Shown: positions 16,921 to 27,886, counted from the first letter of the stretch. The stretch is 64,000 nucleotides of DNA from Chryseobacterium salipaludis (GCF_022968825.1 NZ_JALHKS010000002.1:1-64000); one strand, 5' to 3'. Numbers and translations: made by a program. Notes: generated by a model from the letters alone, not told the origin.

Positions 16921-18489
16921 TTACTTAGAATAACCTGTATTCTGCTGGATATTGGGGTTTCCGGCTGTTTCACTAATCGGTATTGGTAAAGTGTACTTAT
17001 AACTTCCGTTAGGAAGATTAGAAACGGTAACGATATCATCAGTTGGATTTCTATCCATTTCTACACCTGCATCAACTGCTAGTCTTTTCAAGTCAATTAG
17101 ACGATGTCCTTCGAACGCAAGTTCAACTCGTCGTTCCTTCAAAATATCCGCCAATGCTACCTGCTTGCTGCTATAAGCAGGAGTCGTAGCAGTGCCCTTA
17201 TAATTTCTTGCAACCCTAACCTGTTGTATATAATCTGCAGCTGCGCCGAGATTATTTTCGCTAACTGCACATTCTGCTAAGATGAAATAAATCTCAGACA
17301 GTCTGATAACCTTAATGTCATTTCTAGTTGCAGCGTTTGGAATACCAGGATATTTATCAATAATGATCTGGTCTGAGGTAATTGGCGAAGGCGATGTCAA
17401 ATAATTTGGATCAATCGTACTTGTCGGATCAATAAATGCATATCTCCTTATGTCACCATCTGTATTATCAATTATGTTAAACAAGTTTCTACCCATGTTC
17501 CACATTGGAGAACCAGTAATATTAGACTGGTTTGTATTCCATCTGGTTCCGATCGAAAAACCTACTCCTGTCGCCTGACGATTTAGCGCAAAAATCACCT
17601 CGCCTCTGCTGGAATCATTCCAAATATTACGGTATGGATTAAAGGATCCTCCAGTTTTATAAAATTCAGCGTTCCATTCTGCTGATCCAATTGGTGGCGT
17701 CTGGTCATCATTCGGATAGATAGGTGTAGCAGGAGTCAAAGCAAGACCAGAATTGTTTAGAACACTCAGTGCATTAATTTTTGCTTCAGCATATTTACCT
17801 CTATATAAATTAACACGAGCTGCTAGCGCTTCAACAAAATTTAAATCTGCATAGTAACGGTTACTGCCACGTTTTAATATCCCGCGAGCGTATTCCAGGT
17901 CAGCATTAATTACATCAAAAACTTCTTTATTACTGCTGCGCGGAGTTTGGTTTGCTGTTTCCGGAACACCTTCGACAATAATCACACCCAGGCCGTTATC
18001 ATCTTTCATATTTTCAGAGAAATATGTTTGTAGTTCCAAATAGGCAAACGCTCTCAAAAGACGTGCTTGCGCAAGTATACTATTATATTTGGCTAGTTCG
18101 GACGATGCCGGCGTAAATTTTGTTGCACCTTCCAGCAGCCTATTTACTCTGTTTATAACTGTATAATTGGATAACCAAATATTACTTGTCAAGGCATCTC
18201 CCTTGTCGAGAAAAAATCTATGCAATTGGAATTCTTGTCCTCCACTAGATTTTCCAGGTTTTACTTCGTCGGTTAGTACAGCCGATAGATAGATTTCATA
18301 GTTAGGTTCAACTGCTGCGTAAACGGCACCATTTAAAAACCCTTCCAAATTAGACACGTTGGTAAAAACTGCATCTGGATTCAATTCACCAGGCTGCACA
18401 ATCTCCAGTGCATCTTTACAGCTGTTTAGTGTTGAGACTCCTGCAGTAGTTAGCAGAATTAATCCAACATTTATAACAAGTTTCTTCAT
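16921..18489 (-). CDS. SusD/RagB-family nutrient-binding lipoprotein
   Basis: 522 residues. It starts MKKLVINVGLILLTTAG and has a lipobox-type Cys in NSCKDALEIVQPGE. The N-terminal helical repeats (FLNGAVYAAVEPNYEIYL, ARLLRAFAYLELQTYFS) and C-terminal RRVELAFEGHRLIDLKR are typical of SusD proteins, which sit on the cell surface over a SusC channel and capture glycans or peptides. It follows the SusC-like gene by 14 nt, forming the canonical pair. No glycoside hydrolase is adjacent, so the substrate cannot be inferred. The pair is more AT-rich than the neighbouring infB and porin genes. Confidence 0.93.
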   Translation of the reverse strand: MKKLVINVGLILLTTAGVSTLNSCKDALEIVQPGELNPDAVFTNVSNLEGFLNGAVYAAVEPNYEIYLSAVLTDEVKPGKSSGGQEFQLHRFFLDKGDALTSNIWLSNYTVINRVNRLLEGATKFTPASSELAKYNSILAQARLLRAFAYLELQTYFSENMKDDNGLGVIIVEGVPETANQTPRSSNKEVFDVINADLEYARGILKRGSNRYYADLNFVEALAARVNLYRGKYAEAKINALSVLNNSGLALTPATPIYPNDDQTPPIGSAEWNAEFYKTGGSFNPYRNIWNDSSRGEVIFALNRQATGVGFSIGTRWNTNQSNITGSPMWNMGRNLFNIIDNTDGDIRRYAFIDPTSTIDPNYLTSPSPITSDQIIIDKYPGIPNAATRNDIKVIRLSEIYFILAECAVSENNLGAAADYIQQVRVARNYKGTATTPAYSSKQVALADILKERRVELAFEGHRLIDLKRLAVDAGVEMDRNPTDDIVTVSNLPNGSYKYTLPIPISETAGNPNIQQNTGYSK

Positions 18490-18503
18490 TTCTGTAATTT
18501 TTA

Positions 18504-21356
18504 TTAAAATTCAACATTAAATCCTACCGAAAAAGTCTTAGGATTCGGGTATATTCCTAAAGAGAACTGCCCGATAGGTTCGGGATCAAAACCTTTCCAT
18601 TCTGTCCATGTATAGATATTCTCTGCCTGCGCAAATACCCTTAGTGCTTTTATAGGCAGGTTACCTAATTGATCTTTCGTAAATCCATAGCCTATGGAAG
18701 CATTTTTAAGTCGAAGGTAATCAGACTTATACAAAAATCTGTCAGATGAACCTTCAGTTCCCGCATTGTAGGCATCAATGGCTGGAATATTTGTATTGGT
18801 ATTATTAGGAGTCCAGCTATTTAACAGATCCGCAGATCCATTATATGATGCAGCAGTAGAAGGATCCATTAGCCAGCTATACAAATTATCATAAATCCAT
18901 CCGCCGGTTTGGTAAGTAAATAAGGCATTAAAGTAGAATCCTTTATAATCTAGGTCTACTCCAAACCCTCCTGACAATTTTGGCAAGTATGATTTACCTG
19001 TTAATCTGCGGTCACCCTCAGTTGGCTCTTCAGTGATATTTCCATTAATATCCAAGAATTGTTGCTCACCTGTATCAGGATTTACTCCTACAAATGGATA
19101 CAAATGCCATTGATATGCAACACCTCCGATGGCATTAACGATATCATCTTGAAGATCTTCAGTATCCATCGCTAATATTTTATTTTTATTATACGCTGCA
19201 TTTGCAAATACTGAAACTTTTATATCATTGTTGCGTATTACATTGTAACGCAGCAATCCCTCAACTCCACGGTTTTCCATTTCGCCATTGTTACCATTGA
19301 TAGTGTATAAACTCGTAACAGCTGAAATAGAGATATCATTAAACATGTCGCTGGTTTTTTTGATATAATAATCAAAATTACCCTCAAGCTTATTGTTAAA
19401 TAAGCCAAAATCGAGTCCAACATTAAACTGAGAAATTTTTTCCCATTTCAAGTTTTCGTTTGCGATTACTCCTACGCCAAATCCTGGTAAATTGCCATAA
19501 CCTGTATTTGTTGATAAAACATCTCTAACCATATTTGGCCGCACAAATAGAGGATTCATGTTGTTAGTACCCTTAAATAAGTTTTGGTTTCCTTGAGTAC
19601 CGTAAGACGCTCTCAGTTTGAGCATTCGCACACTTGAGCCCTCAAGAAAGTCTTCGCGATCTATATTCCATCGTCCTGCAACTGACCAAAATGTTTCCCA
19701 TCTGTTTTCTTCACTGAATCGATAAGACCCATCTCTTCTTACAACACCACTTAATCCATATTTACTTGCATAGTCGTAATCCACTGTAGCAAAATAAGCT
19801 AATGTCCCAGCGTTATATTTAAAAGCATTAACGGTAGGTCTATATAAATTCGGAGTAGCCGGATTGAATGGCACGTAGCCAGTACCCGCTCCAAGCTCCC
19901 AATTTAGGGGATTTAAACCATTTTGCCGCTGTCCTTTAGATATATAGTGTCCTTTAATATAATCTAAATACGCTCCTACGGTAAGGCTATGTTCATCAAA
20001 TGATTGATTATATGTCAAATTAGTAACAGAACTCACTGTAAAATCTTTCGTATTCGTCAAATCCTCCAGACCGCCATACTGCGCCTGCTGACCTGCTGCC
20101 ACATTTACTGACAGGTATCCAGTTGGAGTTCTTGCAAATTCTCGATCTGACTCCTTAAAGTCAATACCCGTTTTATTACCTACGCTTAAGTAGTCTGTAA
20201 GCTTATAATCTGCTGCAGCATTTGCTAAAACGCTAGTTTCCGTAAACTTGTTTGCTATTCCTCCCCGAATAATATCCTGTAAAATCCAAGTACTTCTTCC
20301 AGATGTAGATCCTTTAATCTGATTGTACATATCCTGTCCATTAATAAATGGATATGGTTGTAGTGTTGCGGGTGCTAACACTGGGCCAAACAATGGGTTT
20401 TGTACAACGTTATTGGAGATATCTCCGTTTGTTTCCTGATCTAATTGGTGTCTTTTAGAGTATCCAACTGCTAACTGCGAGTTGTAAGTAAAGCGGTTGT
20501 TTTTTGATTTCCCATTCAGATTATTTCGGAAGGTAAATCTTTTAAAATCTGTACCCAATAAGGAACCTTCGCTATCTAAATATCCTAGAGACGAATAAGC
20601 AGCAATATTTTCTCCACCAAATCTAATACCTAAGTTATGTTGCTGGAGCATTCCGACTCGGAAAAACTCCTTATTCCAGTCAGTATTAGTTGGGTAATTA
20701 TTAATCTGCTCATCAGTAAGAGTGGCACCTAGTCCTGCTCCGTAATTCTTATGAATAGTTAATAATTGTTTAGCGTCAGCAAGATTGTAATCTGACTCCG
20801 GATAGGTTGAAAAGCTCGTCAAAGCGTCATAGCTTAATCGAAGTCCAGAATTGAATCTCCCTCCTTTAGTAGTAATAATTACCACTCCGTTTGCTCCTCT
20901 GTTACCGTAAATAGACGTAGCCTGCGCATCTCTGAGTACAGAGATAGTTTCGATGTCATTTGGATTCAGATTTCTAAACTGGTTACCGGACGTTGCAAGA
21001 CCGTCAATAACATACAATGGGTCTGTTGAGGCATTGAGTGACGCTAAACCTCTAATTCTAACATCAATCTTTCCTGAGCCTGGTGAACCTGAAGCAGCAT
21101 TAATCTGGATTCCTGGCGCAGCACCTTGAACTGAGTTAAGGAATGAAATGTTTGGCCTATTTTCTAGAACCTCTGAGCTAATTGTTGTACTCGCAGCTGT
21201 AGATTTGGCTTTTGTGGAGGTCTTACTATAGCCTAAAACTACAACCTCTTCGATGTCTTCGGTCTTTACAGAATCTCTCTTCTGCTGAGCAAAAGCTGCC
21301 TGGGTTCCAACAAAGAAAAGAACTCCGGCGCTTAGCACTCTTAATTTCACATTCAT
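18504..21356 (-). CDS. SusC/RagA-family TonB-linked outer-membrane protein
   Basis: 950 residues. The signal peptide MNVKLRVLSAGVLFFVGTQAAFAQ is followed directly by the motif EDIEEVVVLGYSK and the plug domain (RIRGLASLNASTDPLYVIDG; TSIYGNRGANGVVIITTKGG), then the barrel ending in FSVGFNVEF. The usual N-terminal carboxypeptidase-regulatory-like domain is absent, a short form common in Chryseobacterium. It imports the ligand captured by the downstream SusD-like protein, driven by TonB. A promoter-like pair (TTTG 21413-21416, CATATTTG 21385-21392, 20-nt spacer) precedes it. Confidence 0.94.
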   Translation of the reverse strand: MNVKLRVLSAGVLFFVGTQAAFAQQKRDSVKTEDIEEVVVLGYSKTSTKAKSTAASTTISSEVLENRPNISFLNSVQGAAPGIQINAASGSPGSGKIDVRIRGLASLNASTDPLYVIDGLATSGNQFRNLNPNDIETISVLRDAQATSIYGNRGANGVVIITTKGGRFNSGLRLSYDALTSFSTYPESDYNLADAKQLLTIHKNYGAGLGATLTDEQINNYPTNTDWNKEFFRVGMLQQHNLGIRFGGENIAAYSSLGYLDSEGSLLGTDFKRFTFRNNLNGKSKNNRFTYNSQLAVGYSKRHQLDQETNGDISNNVVQNPLFGPVLAPATLQPYPFINGQDMYNQIKGSTSGRSTWILQDIIRGGIANKFTETSVLANAAADYKLTDYLSVGNKTGIDFKESDREFARTPTGYLSVNVAAGQQAQYGGLEDLTNTKDFTVSSVTNLTYNQSFDEHSLTVGAYLDYIKGHYISKGQRQNGLNPLNWELGAGTGYVPFNPATPNLYRPTVNAFKYNAGTLAYFATVDYDYASKYGLSGVVRRDGSYRFSEENRWETFWSVAGRWNIDREDFLEGSSVRMLKLRASYGTQGNQNLFKGTNNMNPLFVRPNMVRDVLSTNTGYGNLPGFGVGVIANENLKWEKISQFNVGLDFGLFNNKLEGNFDYYIKKTSDMFNDISISAVTSLYTINGNNGEMENRGVEGLLRYNVIRNNDIKVSVFANAAYNKNKILAMDTEDLQDDIVNAIGGVAYQWHLYPFVGVNPDTGEQQFLDINGNITEEPTEGDRRLTGKSYLPKLSGGFGVDLDYKGFYFNALFTYQTGGWIYDNLYSWLMDPSTAASYNGSADLLNSWTPNNTNTNIPAIDAYNAGTEGSSDRFLYKSDYLRLKNASIGYGFTKDQLGNLPIKALRVFAQAENIYTWTEWKGFDPEPIGQFSLGIYPNPKTFSVGFNVEF

Positions 21357-21384
21357 ATTAACACTATTTAATATTATATTTCTG

Positions 21385-21416
21385 CAAATATGTTAAAAAT
21401 TCTTAACACTGCCAAA
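21385..21416 (-). promoter_or_regulatory. Bacteroidota-type promoter of the SusC/SusD pair
   Basis: On the minus strand a -33 TTTG (21413-21416), a 20-nt spacer and a -7 CATATTTG (21385-21392, one mismatch to TAnnTTTG) lie about 30 nt before the ATG. Confidence 0.55.
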
Positions 21417-21610
21417 CTTTATTTTCTTTTTGATTTTTTTAGCTGTATTAAGGCTTAAAGGCGGCAGCACTTTGCTTTTTATTTTGCGGAATTGGTATTT
21501 TGAAGTCATTATATGAAAGTGTTTTTGTCAGATCTTTATTATTTTGAAATTTTTATTTCTGAAAGCGTAGTGACCTTTCGGCTTATTTAGACCGGAGTTC
21601 TTTTCACAAC

Positions 21611-21637
21611 AGAAAAAAACCCGCCTTCCAGCGGGTT
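21611..21637 (-). terminator. Intrinsic terminator of infB
   Basis: AACCCGC (21618-21624) pairs with GCGGGTT (21631-21637) over a 6-nt loop; the minus-strand T run follows (21611-21617). It lies about 20 nt beyond the infB stop. Confidence 0.85.
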
Positions 21638-21655
21638 TCTATCATGTATTACAGC

Positions 21656-24475
21656 TTATTTCAGCTTTTTCTTAACAGCTACTTCTTCGTAGACTTCCAG
21701 GATGTCACCGATTTCGATGTCGTTGTAGCCTTTCAGGTTGAGACCACATTCGTATCCTTTGGTTACTTCTTTCACATCGTCTTTGAAACGTTTTAAGCTT
21801 TCCAGTTCACCGTCGTATTTCACAATACCGTCACGCAGTAAGCGGATTTTGGAGTTGCGCGTTACTTTTCCGGTCAGGACCATACATCCTGCAATGGAAC
21901 CTACTTTGGAAATCTTAAAGACTTCACGGATCTCTACGTTACCAATGACCTGCTCGCGGATTTCCGGAGAGAGCATTCCTTCCATCGCTTCTTTCACATC
22001 GTCGATGGCGTCATAGATCACGGAATAGGTTCTGATTTCAATCTCTTCTTTATCTGCCAGATCTTTTGCGTTGACACCGGCTCTTACATTAAAGCCAATC
22101 ATAATCGCATCGGAAGCAGCTGCCAGGAGTACGTCGGATTCGGTAATCTGACCCACGCCCTGGTGAATGATCTTCACGCTGATTTCCTCGGTAGACAAGC
22201 TTTGCAGCTGATCGGAAAGTGCTTCCACCGAACCGTCCACGTCCCCTTTCAGAATGATGTTCAGTTCCTTGAAGTCGCCCAGTGCAATACGGCGTCCGAG
22301 TTCGTCCAGCGTAAGGTGCTTCTTCGTACGGATCGATTGCTCACGCTGCAATTGCTCACGCTTGGTCGCAATGGATTTTGCTTCGCGCTCGTCTTCGAAC
22401 ACGCGGAAACGGTCACCTGCCGTAGGAGCGCCATCCAGTCCCAGAATGGTTACCGGAATCGACGGACCGGCGGCTTTCATAGGCTTGCCTCTTTCGTCCA
22501 GCATTGCCTTTACTTTACCATGGTTCTTACCGGCCAGTACGTAATCTCCGACACGGAGCGTACCCGCCTGTACGAGCATGGTAGAGATATAACCACGTCC
22601 TTTATCCAAAGATGCTTCAATGACCACACCACTTGCGTTTTTATCCGGGTTGGCTTTCAGTTCCAGTAATTCAGCCTGCAGCAATACTTTTTCCAGCAGG
22701 AGATCCATATTGTTACCAAATTTGGCAGACACTTCCTGAGACTGCACGTTACCACCCCATTCTTCCACCAGAATATTCATAGAAGACAGTTGCTGGCGAA
22801 TATTATCCGGATTGGAATTTGGTTTATCTACTTTGTTCAGTGCAATGATCATCGGTACACCGGCTGCCTGCGCGTGGGAAATCGCTTCCTTCGTTTGCGG
22901 CATCACATCGTCATCCGCCGCAATTACGATAATGGCGATATCGGTGATCTGGGCACCACGTGCACGCATCGCGGTAAACGCTTCGTGACCCGGGGTATCC
23001 AGGAAGGTGATGCGCTGGCCGTTTTCCAGCTGTACGTTGTAAGCACCGATGTGCTGGGTAATCCCTCCGGATTCTCCGGCGATCACGTTGGTTTTTCTGA
23101 TGTAATCCAGCAAGGAAGTTTTACCGTGGTCCACGTGGCCCATCACCGTCACGATGGGTGCTCTTGGCTCCATATCCTCTTCGGTATCGGTATCTTCTTC
23201 CATCGCGGATTCTTCCACGTCAGCATCCGAAAATTCAATCTTATAACCGAATTCGTCAGCTACCAATGTCAGCGTATCTGCTTCCAGACGTTGGTTCATA
23301 GTTACCATTACGCCTAAAGAGAAGCAGGCAGAGATCACTTCGGTCGGGCTCACGTTCATCAGGCTGGCCAGTTCACCCACGGTGATAAACTCGGTTACCT
23401 TCAGTGTGCGGTCTTCCGCATCCAGCATTTCCTGACGCTCGTCCTGCTCACGACGGAATACTCTTTTTTCCTTACGATATTTTGCACCCTTGTTTTTACC
23501 GGCCTTACTGGTCAGTTTTTCCAGGGTTTCTTTAATCTGATTTTTAACCTGTTCATCGGTTAGTTCAACCGGCATGACAGGTCCTCGACGGTTGCCGCCT
23601 TTTCTGTTTCCGCCTGCATTACCGCCACGGTTCCCCTGGTTGCCGCCACCCGGACGGTTCCCCTGGTTTCCGCCGCCACCCGGCCGATTGCCTTGTGCCT
23701 GACCTGTACCGGTTCCGGCTGCAGGTTTTTCGATGCGTTTTCTTTTTTTCTTCGCACCGGCGGATTTAGGCTTATTAAACTGAGAAAGGTCTACCTTTTC
23801 TTTCAGGATTTTAGGCCCGTCCAGTTTCTGGTACACCGTTTCTATTTTTTGTGGCTCGCTGCTTTCGGCCGGTTTTTCCGTTCCAGCTTCTGCTGCCGGT
23901 GTTTGCGGTGCAACTGGTGCAGCGGGCTCAGCCGGTTTATCTTCGGCTTTTGGTGCCGGAGCAGGTGTTTCCGCAGCAGCCGGTTTTTCAGCAGCCGGTT
24001 TTTTGCCTCGTGGCTTGCCGCTTTCAATCTGAGAAAGGTCTATTTTATCCAGCACCTTAAACTCCTGTTTTTGCGGAGTTGCTTCTTCAGCAGGTTTTGC
24101 TTCCTCTGCCGGTGTTGCAAGAGCTGCCGGCGTTTCCGGTTCCGGTGCAGTTTCCGGCTTACCGGTGGCCAGATCGATTTTGCCCAGGATTTTGGCTTCA
24201 GGCCGGGCGCCTGCTTTGGCTCTTATCACCTCAGGTTTAGCCGGCTCAATTTCCAGTTTTTCATCCGGAACCTTGGCCATCACCACCTCATCGGAAGCTT
24301 TGCGCTGCTCGCCGTCTTTGCGAAACTCCGCTTCCAATGCAGAATATGCCGATTCTTCCAATTTAGCATTGGGGTTACTTTCCACTTCATATCCTTTGTC
24401 CTGCAGAAACTCCACAAGCCTGGGGATTGAAATATTAAATTCCCGCGCCGCTTTATTTAATCTAATTTTTGGCAT
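21656..24475 (-). CDS. infB: Translation initiation factor IF-2
   Basis: 939 residues. An IF2-N helix ([20 protein letters not shown], 4-23) is followed by a long Pro/Ala/Glu/Lys-rich linker, a second IF2-N-like motif, then the GTPase domain with [20 protein letters not shown] and NKVD, and the C-terminal domains that bind fMet-tRNA. The linker contains a repeated phrase of the type K-x-L-x-K-[IV]-D-L ([22 protein letters not shown]) and a Gly/Asn/Arg-rich stretch. It belongs to the conserved rimP-nusA-infB cluster and acts in the cytoplasm on the 30S subunit. Confidence 0.97.
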   Translation of the reverse strand: MPKIRLNKAAREFNISIPRLVEFLQDKGYEVESNPNAKLEESAYSALEAEFRKDGEQRKASDEVVMAKVPDEKLEIEPAKPEVIRAKAGARPEAKILGKIDLATGKPETAPEPETPAALATPAEEAKPAEEATPQKQEFKVLDKIDLSQIESGKPRGKKPAAEKPAAAETPAPAPKAEDKPAEPAAPVAPQTPAAEAGTEKPAESSEPQKIETVYQKLDGPKILKEKVDLSQFNKPKSAGAKKKRKRIEKPAAGTGTGQAQGNRPGGGGNQGNRPGGGNQGNRGGNAGGNRKGGNRRGPVMPVELTDEQVKNQIKETLEKLTSKAGKNKGAKYRKEKRVFRREQDERQEMLDAEDRTLKVTEFITVGELASLMNVSPTEVISACFSLGVMVTMNQRLEADTLTLVADEFGYKIEFSDADVEESAMEEDTDTEEDMEPRAPIVTVMGHVDHGKTSLLDYIRKTNVIAGESGGITQHIGAYNVQLENGQRITFLDTPGHEAFTAMRARGAQITDIAIIVIAADDDVMPQTKEAISHAQAAGVPMIIALNKVDKPNSNPDNIRQQLSSMNILVEEWGGNVQSQEVSAKFGNNMDLLLEKVLLQAELLELKANPDKNASGVVIEASLDKGRGYISTMLVQAGTLRVGDYVLAGKNHGKVKAMLDERGKPMKAAGPSIPVTILGLDGAPTAGDRFRVFEDEREAKSIATKREQLQREQSIRTKKHLTLDELGRRIALGDFKELNIILKGDVDGSVEALSDQLQSLSTEEISVKIIHQGVGQITESDVLLAAASDAIMIGFNVRAGVNAKDLADKEEIEIRTYSVIYDAIDDVKEAMEGMLSPEIREQVIGNVEIREVFKISKVGSIAGCMVLTGKVTRNSKIRLLRDGIVKYDGELESLKRFKDDVKEVTKGYECGLNLKGYNDIEIGDILEVYEEVAVKKKLK

Positions 24476-24550
24476 GTATATTTTATACTTTTTTATAAAT
24501 TTTTGGCAAAGTTAACCTATTTTAACTTTAAATACATATTGCAGAGGCAG

Positions 24551-25798
24551 TTAATCCTCAAATTCATCCCGCAGGATCGCCTTCACCTCTTCGATGGTTT
24601 CTTCTTCCAGGTCGGTGAGGTGCAACAGGGCTTCTGTTTCTTTATCCAACACGCTCTTCGCTGTATTCAAACCGATTTTCTGGAACTCATCGATGATCCA
24701 TTGCTCGATATCCCCTTCTTCGGTACCCACGAATTCTTTCAGTTCCACATCATCTTCCTCGCTGGATTCGCGGTACACATCAATATCGAAGCCACTTAAC
24801 CAGGAAGCCAGACGAATATTCTGTCCCTGCTTTCCAATCACGCGGGAAATCTCCTCTACCGGTGTATGAACCAGCGCGTAGTTGGTTTCTTCATTAATAT
24901 CAATTTTATTAATGGTGATATTTCCTAAGGCACGCTTTACCAGAATTTCAGGGTTCTTGGACCATTGAATCACGTCGATGTTTTCATTGCGCAGTTCGCG
25001 AACCACGCCATGAATACGGGAACCTTTCACACCGACGCAGGCTCCTACCGGGTCAATACGGTCATCATACGCATCTACCGCAATCTTCGCTTTTTCACCC
25101 GGAATGCGCACTACTTTTTTCAGCATAATGGTTCCGTCCTGGATTTCCGGAATTTCCAGCTCCAGGAGCTTCTCCAGGAAACGAGGCGCCGTGCGGGAAA
25201 CCACAATCTGCGGCTTGCTTCCCTTAAAATCTACGCTTTCCACAATCGCACGGATGCTTTCTCCTTTTTTAAAAAAGTCAGATGGAATTTGTTTTTCCTT
25301 CGGCAGAATGAACTCATTGTCTTCATCATCCAGCAGAATAACGTGCTTATGACGGATATGGTGCACTTCGCCAATAACGATTTCACCAATACGGTCGCGG
25401 AACTGCTCGTACAGGGCCGCATTATTATATTCCTGCAGTTTGGTCGCCAGGATTTGCTTTAAAGTCAGAATGCTGCGGCGACCGAGTTGTTCGATTGGAA
25501 TTTCCACGGTGTAATCTTCACCCACTTCAAAGGTTGGGTCGAGTTTACGCGCTTCAGAAAGTTCAATTTCCAGGTCATCGTCTTCAGACATTTCATCTTC
25601 CACGATGGTTTTGTTCAGGAAAATCTGAAAGTCACCTTTATCCGGGTTCACGATAACATCAAAGTGGTCATCGGAATCAAATCTTTTTCTTAATAAAGTT
25701 TTCAACGAATCTTCGATGATGGCCATCAGGTCAATTTTACTGATGCTTTTTTCTTCTTTGAAATCGCCAAATGCTTCAATCAATGCTAAACCGTTCAT
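24551..25798 (-). CDS. nusA: Transcription termination/antitermination factor NusA
   Basis: 415 residues. The N-terminal RNA-polymerase-binding domain begins MNGLALIEAFGDFKEEKSI, followed by an S1 domain (GEVHHIRHKHVILLDDEDNE) and two KH domains (VGACVGVKGSRIHGVVREL; ISRVIGKQGQNIRLASWLS). An acidic C-terminus lacks the extra repeats found in Escherichia coli. NusA modulates pausing, termination and antitermination. It lies between rimP and infB, as in most bacteria. Confidence 0.97.
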   Translation of the reverse strand: MNGLALIEAFGDFKEEKSISKIDLMAIIEDSLKTLLRKRFDSDDHFDVIVNPDKGDFQIFLNKTIVEDEMSEDDDLEIELSEARKLDPTFEVGEDYTVEIPIEQLGRRSILTLKQILATKLQEYNNAALYEQFRDRIGEIVIGEVHHIRHKHVILLDDEDNEFILPKEKQIPSDFFKKGESIRAIVESVDFKGSKPQIVVSRTAPRFLEKLLELEIPEIQDGTIMLKKVVRIPGEKAKIAVDAYDDRIDPVGACVGVKGSRIHGVVRELRNENIDVIQWSKNPEILVKRALGNITINKIDINEETNYALVHTPVEEISRVIGKQGQNIRLASWLSGFDIDVYRESSEEDDVELKEFVGTEEGDIEQWIIDEFQKIGLNTAKSVLDKETEALLHLTDLEEETIEEVKAILRDEFED

Positions 25799-25885
25799 CT
25801 ATATCATGTTTGTTTTTAGGTTGCTCAGGGCAGGATGTACTGCCGGTATCTTTTTAATTATAACTAATGGCGCAGCGCAGCTTCA

Positions 25886-26353
25886 TTAAAATTTGATCGC
25901 TACGAGGGCTTTTTTAATATCGGTGTAGGGAATCTCTTTTTCTTCCACCACATCTACTTTTCCTTTGCCCACTTCTTTCGGCTTTCTGTACCGAAGGATG
26001 AGCACAATTTTTTCGTCATCTGCCAATGTGAGTTCACCTTCCACCTTGGTATCATCTGTTAAAAGCACGTCCAGGTCGCGACCGATATTCTTGCGGTACT
26101 GACGCGGTGACGATAAAGGCTCGCTCAAACCGGCGCTGGTGACCTGCAAAGAGAAATCGTGCTGCTCGCGGTCCATATTAAACTCAATGGCGCGGCTGGC
26201 ATCCAGGCAATCCTGCAGATTCACACCATTGTCGCCGTCCAACACTATGGTAATATCATCGGACGCTGAAAATTTCAGGTCGATTAAAAATAAATCCGGG
26301 CGCGTCGCCAGAAACTCTTGTAACAGGTTTTCAATCTGTGTTCTAAATTCCAT
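25886..26353 (-). CDS. rimP: Ribosome maturation factor RimP
   Basis: 155 residues, the standard size. It contains the RimP signatures DGDNGVNLQDCLDASRAIE and VTSAGLSEPLSSPRQYRKNIG. RimP assists maturation of the 30S subunit. It is the first gene of rimP-nusA-infB and has a clear upstream promoter. Confidence 0.95.
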   Translation of the reverse strand: MEFRTQIENLLQEFLATRPDLFLIDLKFSASDDITIVLDGDNGVNLQDCLDASRAIEFNMDREQHDFSLQVTSAGLSEPLSSPRQYRKNIGRDLDVLLTDDTKVEGELTLADDEKIVLILRYRKPKEVGKGKVDVVEEKEIPYTDIKKALVAIKF

Positions 26354-26429
26354 AAAAATCGTTCAACTACTGTTACGAAAAAAGGCATTCTTGCGAAGGC
26401 CTTGTCATTATTTTTCCGTAAATCCACCG

Positions 26430-26460
26430 CAAATATACGAACTTAATATGAAACTGCAAA
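26430..26460 (-). promoter_or_regulatory. Promoter of rimP-nusA-infB
   Basis: On the minus strand TTTG (26457-26460), a 19-nt spacer and TATATTTG (26430-26437) match the Bacteroidota -33/-7 consensus exactly. The box lies 76 nt before the rimP ATG. Confidence 0.75.
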
Positions 26461-26513
26461 AAAAATGCTGATTTTTCAACACAGTCTGCAAGGCTGCGCG
26501 GCTGAATTATTAT

Positions 26514-26521
26514 TACCTTTG
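26514..26521 (+). promoter_or_regulatory. -7 element of ugd
   Basis: TACCTTTG matches TAnnTTTG; it ends 21 nt before the GTG start. No good -33 TTTG is seen. Confidence 0.55.
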
Positions 26522-26542
26522 CAGCCACAAATCTGAAAAGGA

Positions 26543-27886
26543 GTGAATATTACTATTGTTGGAACCGGCTATGTGGGCCTGGTAACCGGAACGACCCTGG
26601 CAGAACTCGGGAATACCGTATTTTGTGTGGATATTGATGCGCAGAAAGTGGAACGCATGAAGCAGGGCGTAGTTCCTATCTACGAACCCGGCCTGGAAGA
26701 AATTTTCCTGCGCAACATTCAGGCGCAGCGTTTATTTTTTACCACAGACCTGAAAGAAGCGCTGGACCAAAGCGAAGTTATTTATCTGGCGTTACCCACG
26801 CCACCCGGTGAGGATGGTTCCGCAGACCTTTCCTATGTATTATCAGTCGCGGAGCAAATCGGCACGCTGATGACCGAATATAAAGTCATTGTCAACAAAT
26901 CCACTGTGCCAGTAGGCACGGCAACCAAAGTGCAGGAAACGATTGAGTCCAGAACTGATATTCCTTTCGATGTAGTTTCCAACCCTGAATTCTTAAGAGA
27001 AGGTTTCGCCGTTGAAGACTCCATGAATCCCGCCCGTGTTATCGTGGGGAGCGAATCTGAGCAGGCGCGCGAAATTATGGCCAAGATTTACCAGCCGTTT
27101 ACCAATACCGGTGTGCCGATTATCTTCATGGACGAAAAGTCATCGGAACTCACGAAATACGCAGCGAATTCCTTCCTGGCGGTAAAAATCACCTTTATGA
27201 ATGAAATCGCGAACTACTGTGAAAAAGTAGGCGCAGATGTGGATAAGGTGAGGCTCGGCATGGGTTCGGACGACCGTATCGGGCACCGTTTCCTGTTTCC
27301 GGGCATCGGGTACGGCGGCAGCTGCTTCCCGAAAGATGTGAAGGCGCTGATTCGCTCCGGCCGTCAGGCTGATTTCAACTTCCAGCTCTTGGAAGCCACC
27401 GAAGAGGTGAATCAGGCACAAAAAGTAATTCTTGTTTCCGAGATTGAGCAGTATTTCAATGGCGACCTGAACGGTAAAAAAATCGCCCTGTGGGGGCTCG
27501 CCTTTAAAGCAAATACCGATGACATCCGCGAAGCTTCCTCTTTAGACAATATTCGACTGCTTTTGGAGAAAGGTGCAGACATCACTGCGTACGATGCCAT
27601 TGCAGAAGAAAATGTACGCAAAATACTGGGCGACCGAATCAGCTACGCACCGGATATGTACAGCGCGCTGCAGGACGCAGATTGCCTGCTGATTGCCACG
27701 GAATGGAGCGAGTTCCAGAATCCCAACTTCAGTCTGATGGCAGAGCGCATGACCGGCCGCGCCATTTTCGACGGCCGAAACATGTTCGCACTGGAACAGG
27801 TGGAGGATACGGGTTTCTATTATAAGTCGATTGGGCGGAAAACCGTGAATGCTTCCGCAGTCGTAAACCGAGAGCCAACCTTGTAA
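26543..27886 (+). CDS. ugd: UDP-glucose 6-dehydrogenase
   Basis: 447 residues. The start is GTG (26543-26545): it gives the canonical N-terminus NITIVGTGYVGLVTG with the NAD-binding GxGxxG, and no ATG is available. An AGGAG sequence abuts the GTG with essentially no spacing, so it is unlikely to act as a classical Shine-Dalgarno site. The catalytic Cys261 lies in GYGGSCFPKD. The enzyme oxidises UDP-glucose to UDP-glucuronate, a precursor of surface polysaccharides, in the cytoplasm. It stands alone, not in a polysaccharide cluster. Confidence 0.95.
   Translation: MNITIVGTGYVGLVTGTTLAELGNTVFCVDIDAQKVERMKQGVVPIYEPGLEEIFLRNIQAQRLFFTTDLKEALDQSEVIYLALPTPPGEDGSADLSYVLSVAEQIGTLMTEYKVIVNKSTVPVGTATKVQETIESRTDIPFDVVSNPEFLREGFAVEDSMNPARVIVGSESEQAREIMAKIYQPFTNTGVPIIFMDEKSSELTKYAANSFLAVKITFMNEIANYCEKVGADVDKVRLGMGSDDRIGHRFLFPGIGYGGSCFPKDVKALIRSGRQADFNFQLLEATEEVNQAQKVILVSEIEQYFNGDLNGKKIALWGLAFKANTDDIREASSLDNIRLLLEKGADITAYDAIAEENVRKILGDRISYAPDMYSALQDADCLLIATEWSEFQNPNFSLMAERMTGRAIFDGRNMFALEQVEDTGFYYKSIGRKTVNASAVVNREPTL

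Noticed and set aside
23693-24430. 245-residue plus-strand open frame rich in Phe, Cys and Arg
   Set aside because: Antisense to the Pro/Ala-rich linker of infB; composition reflects the complement of that linker.
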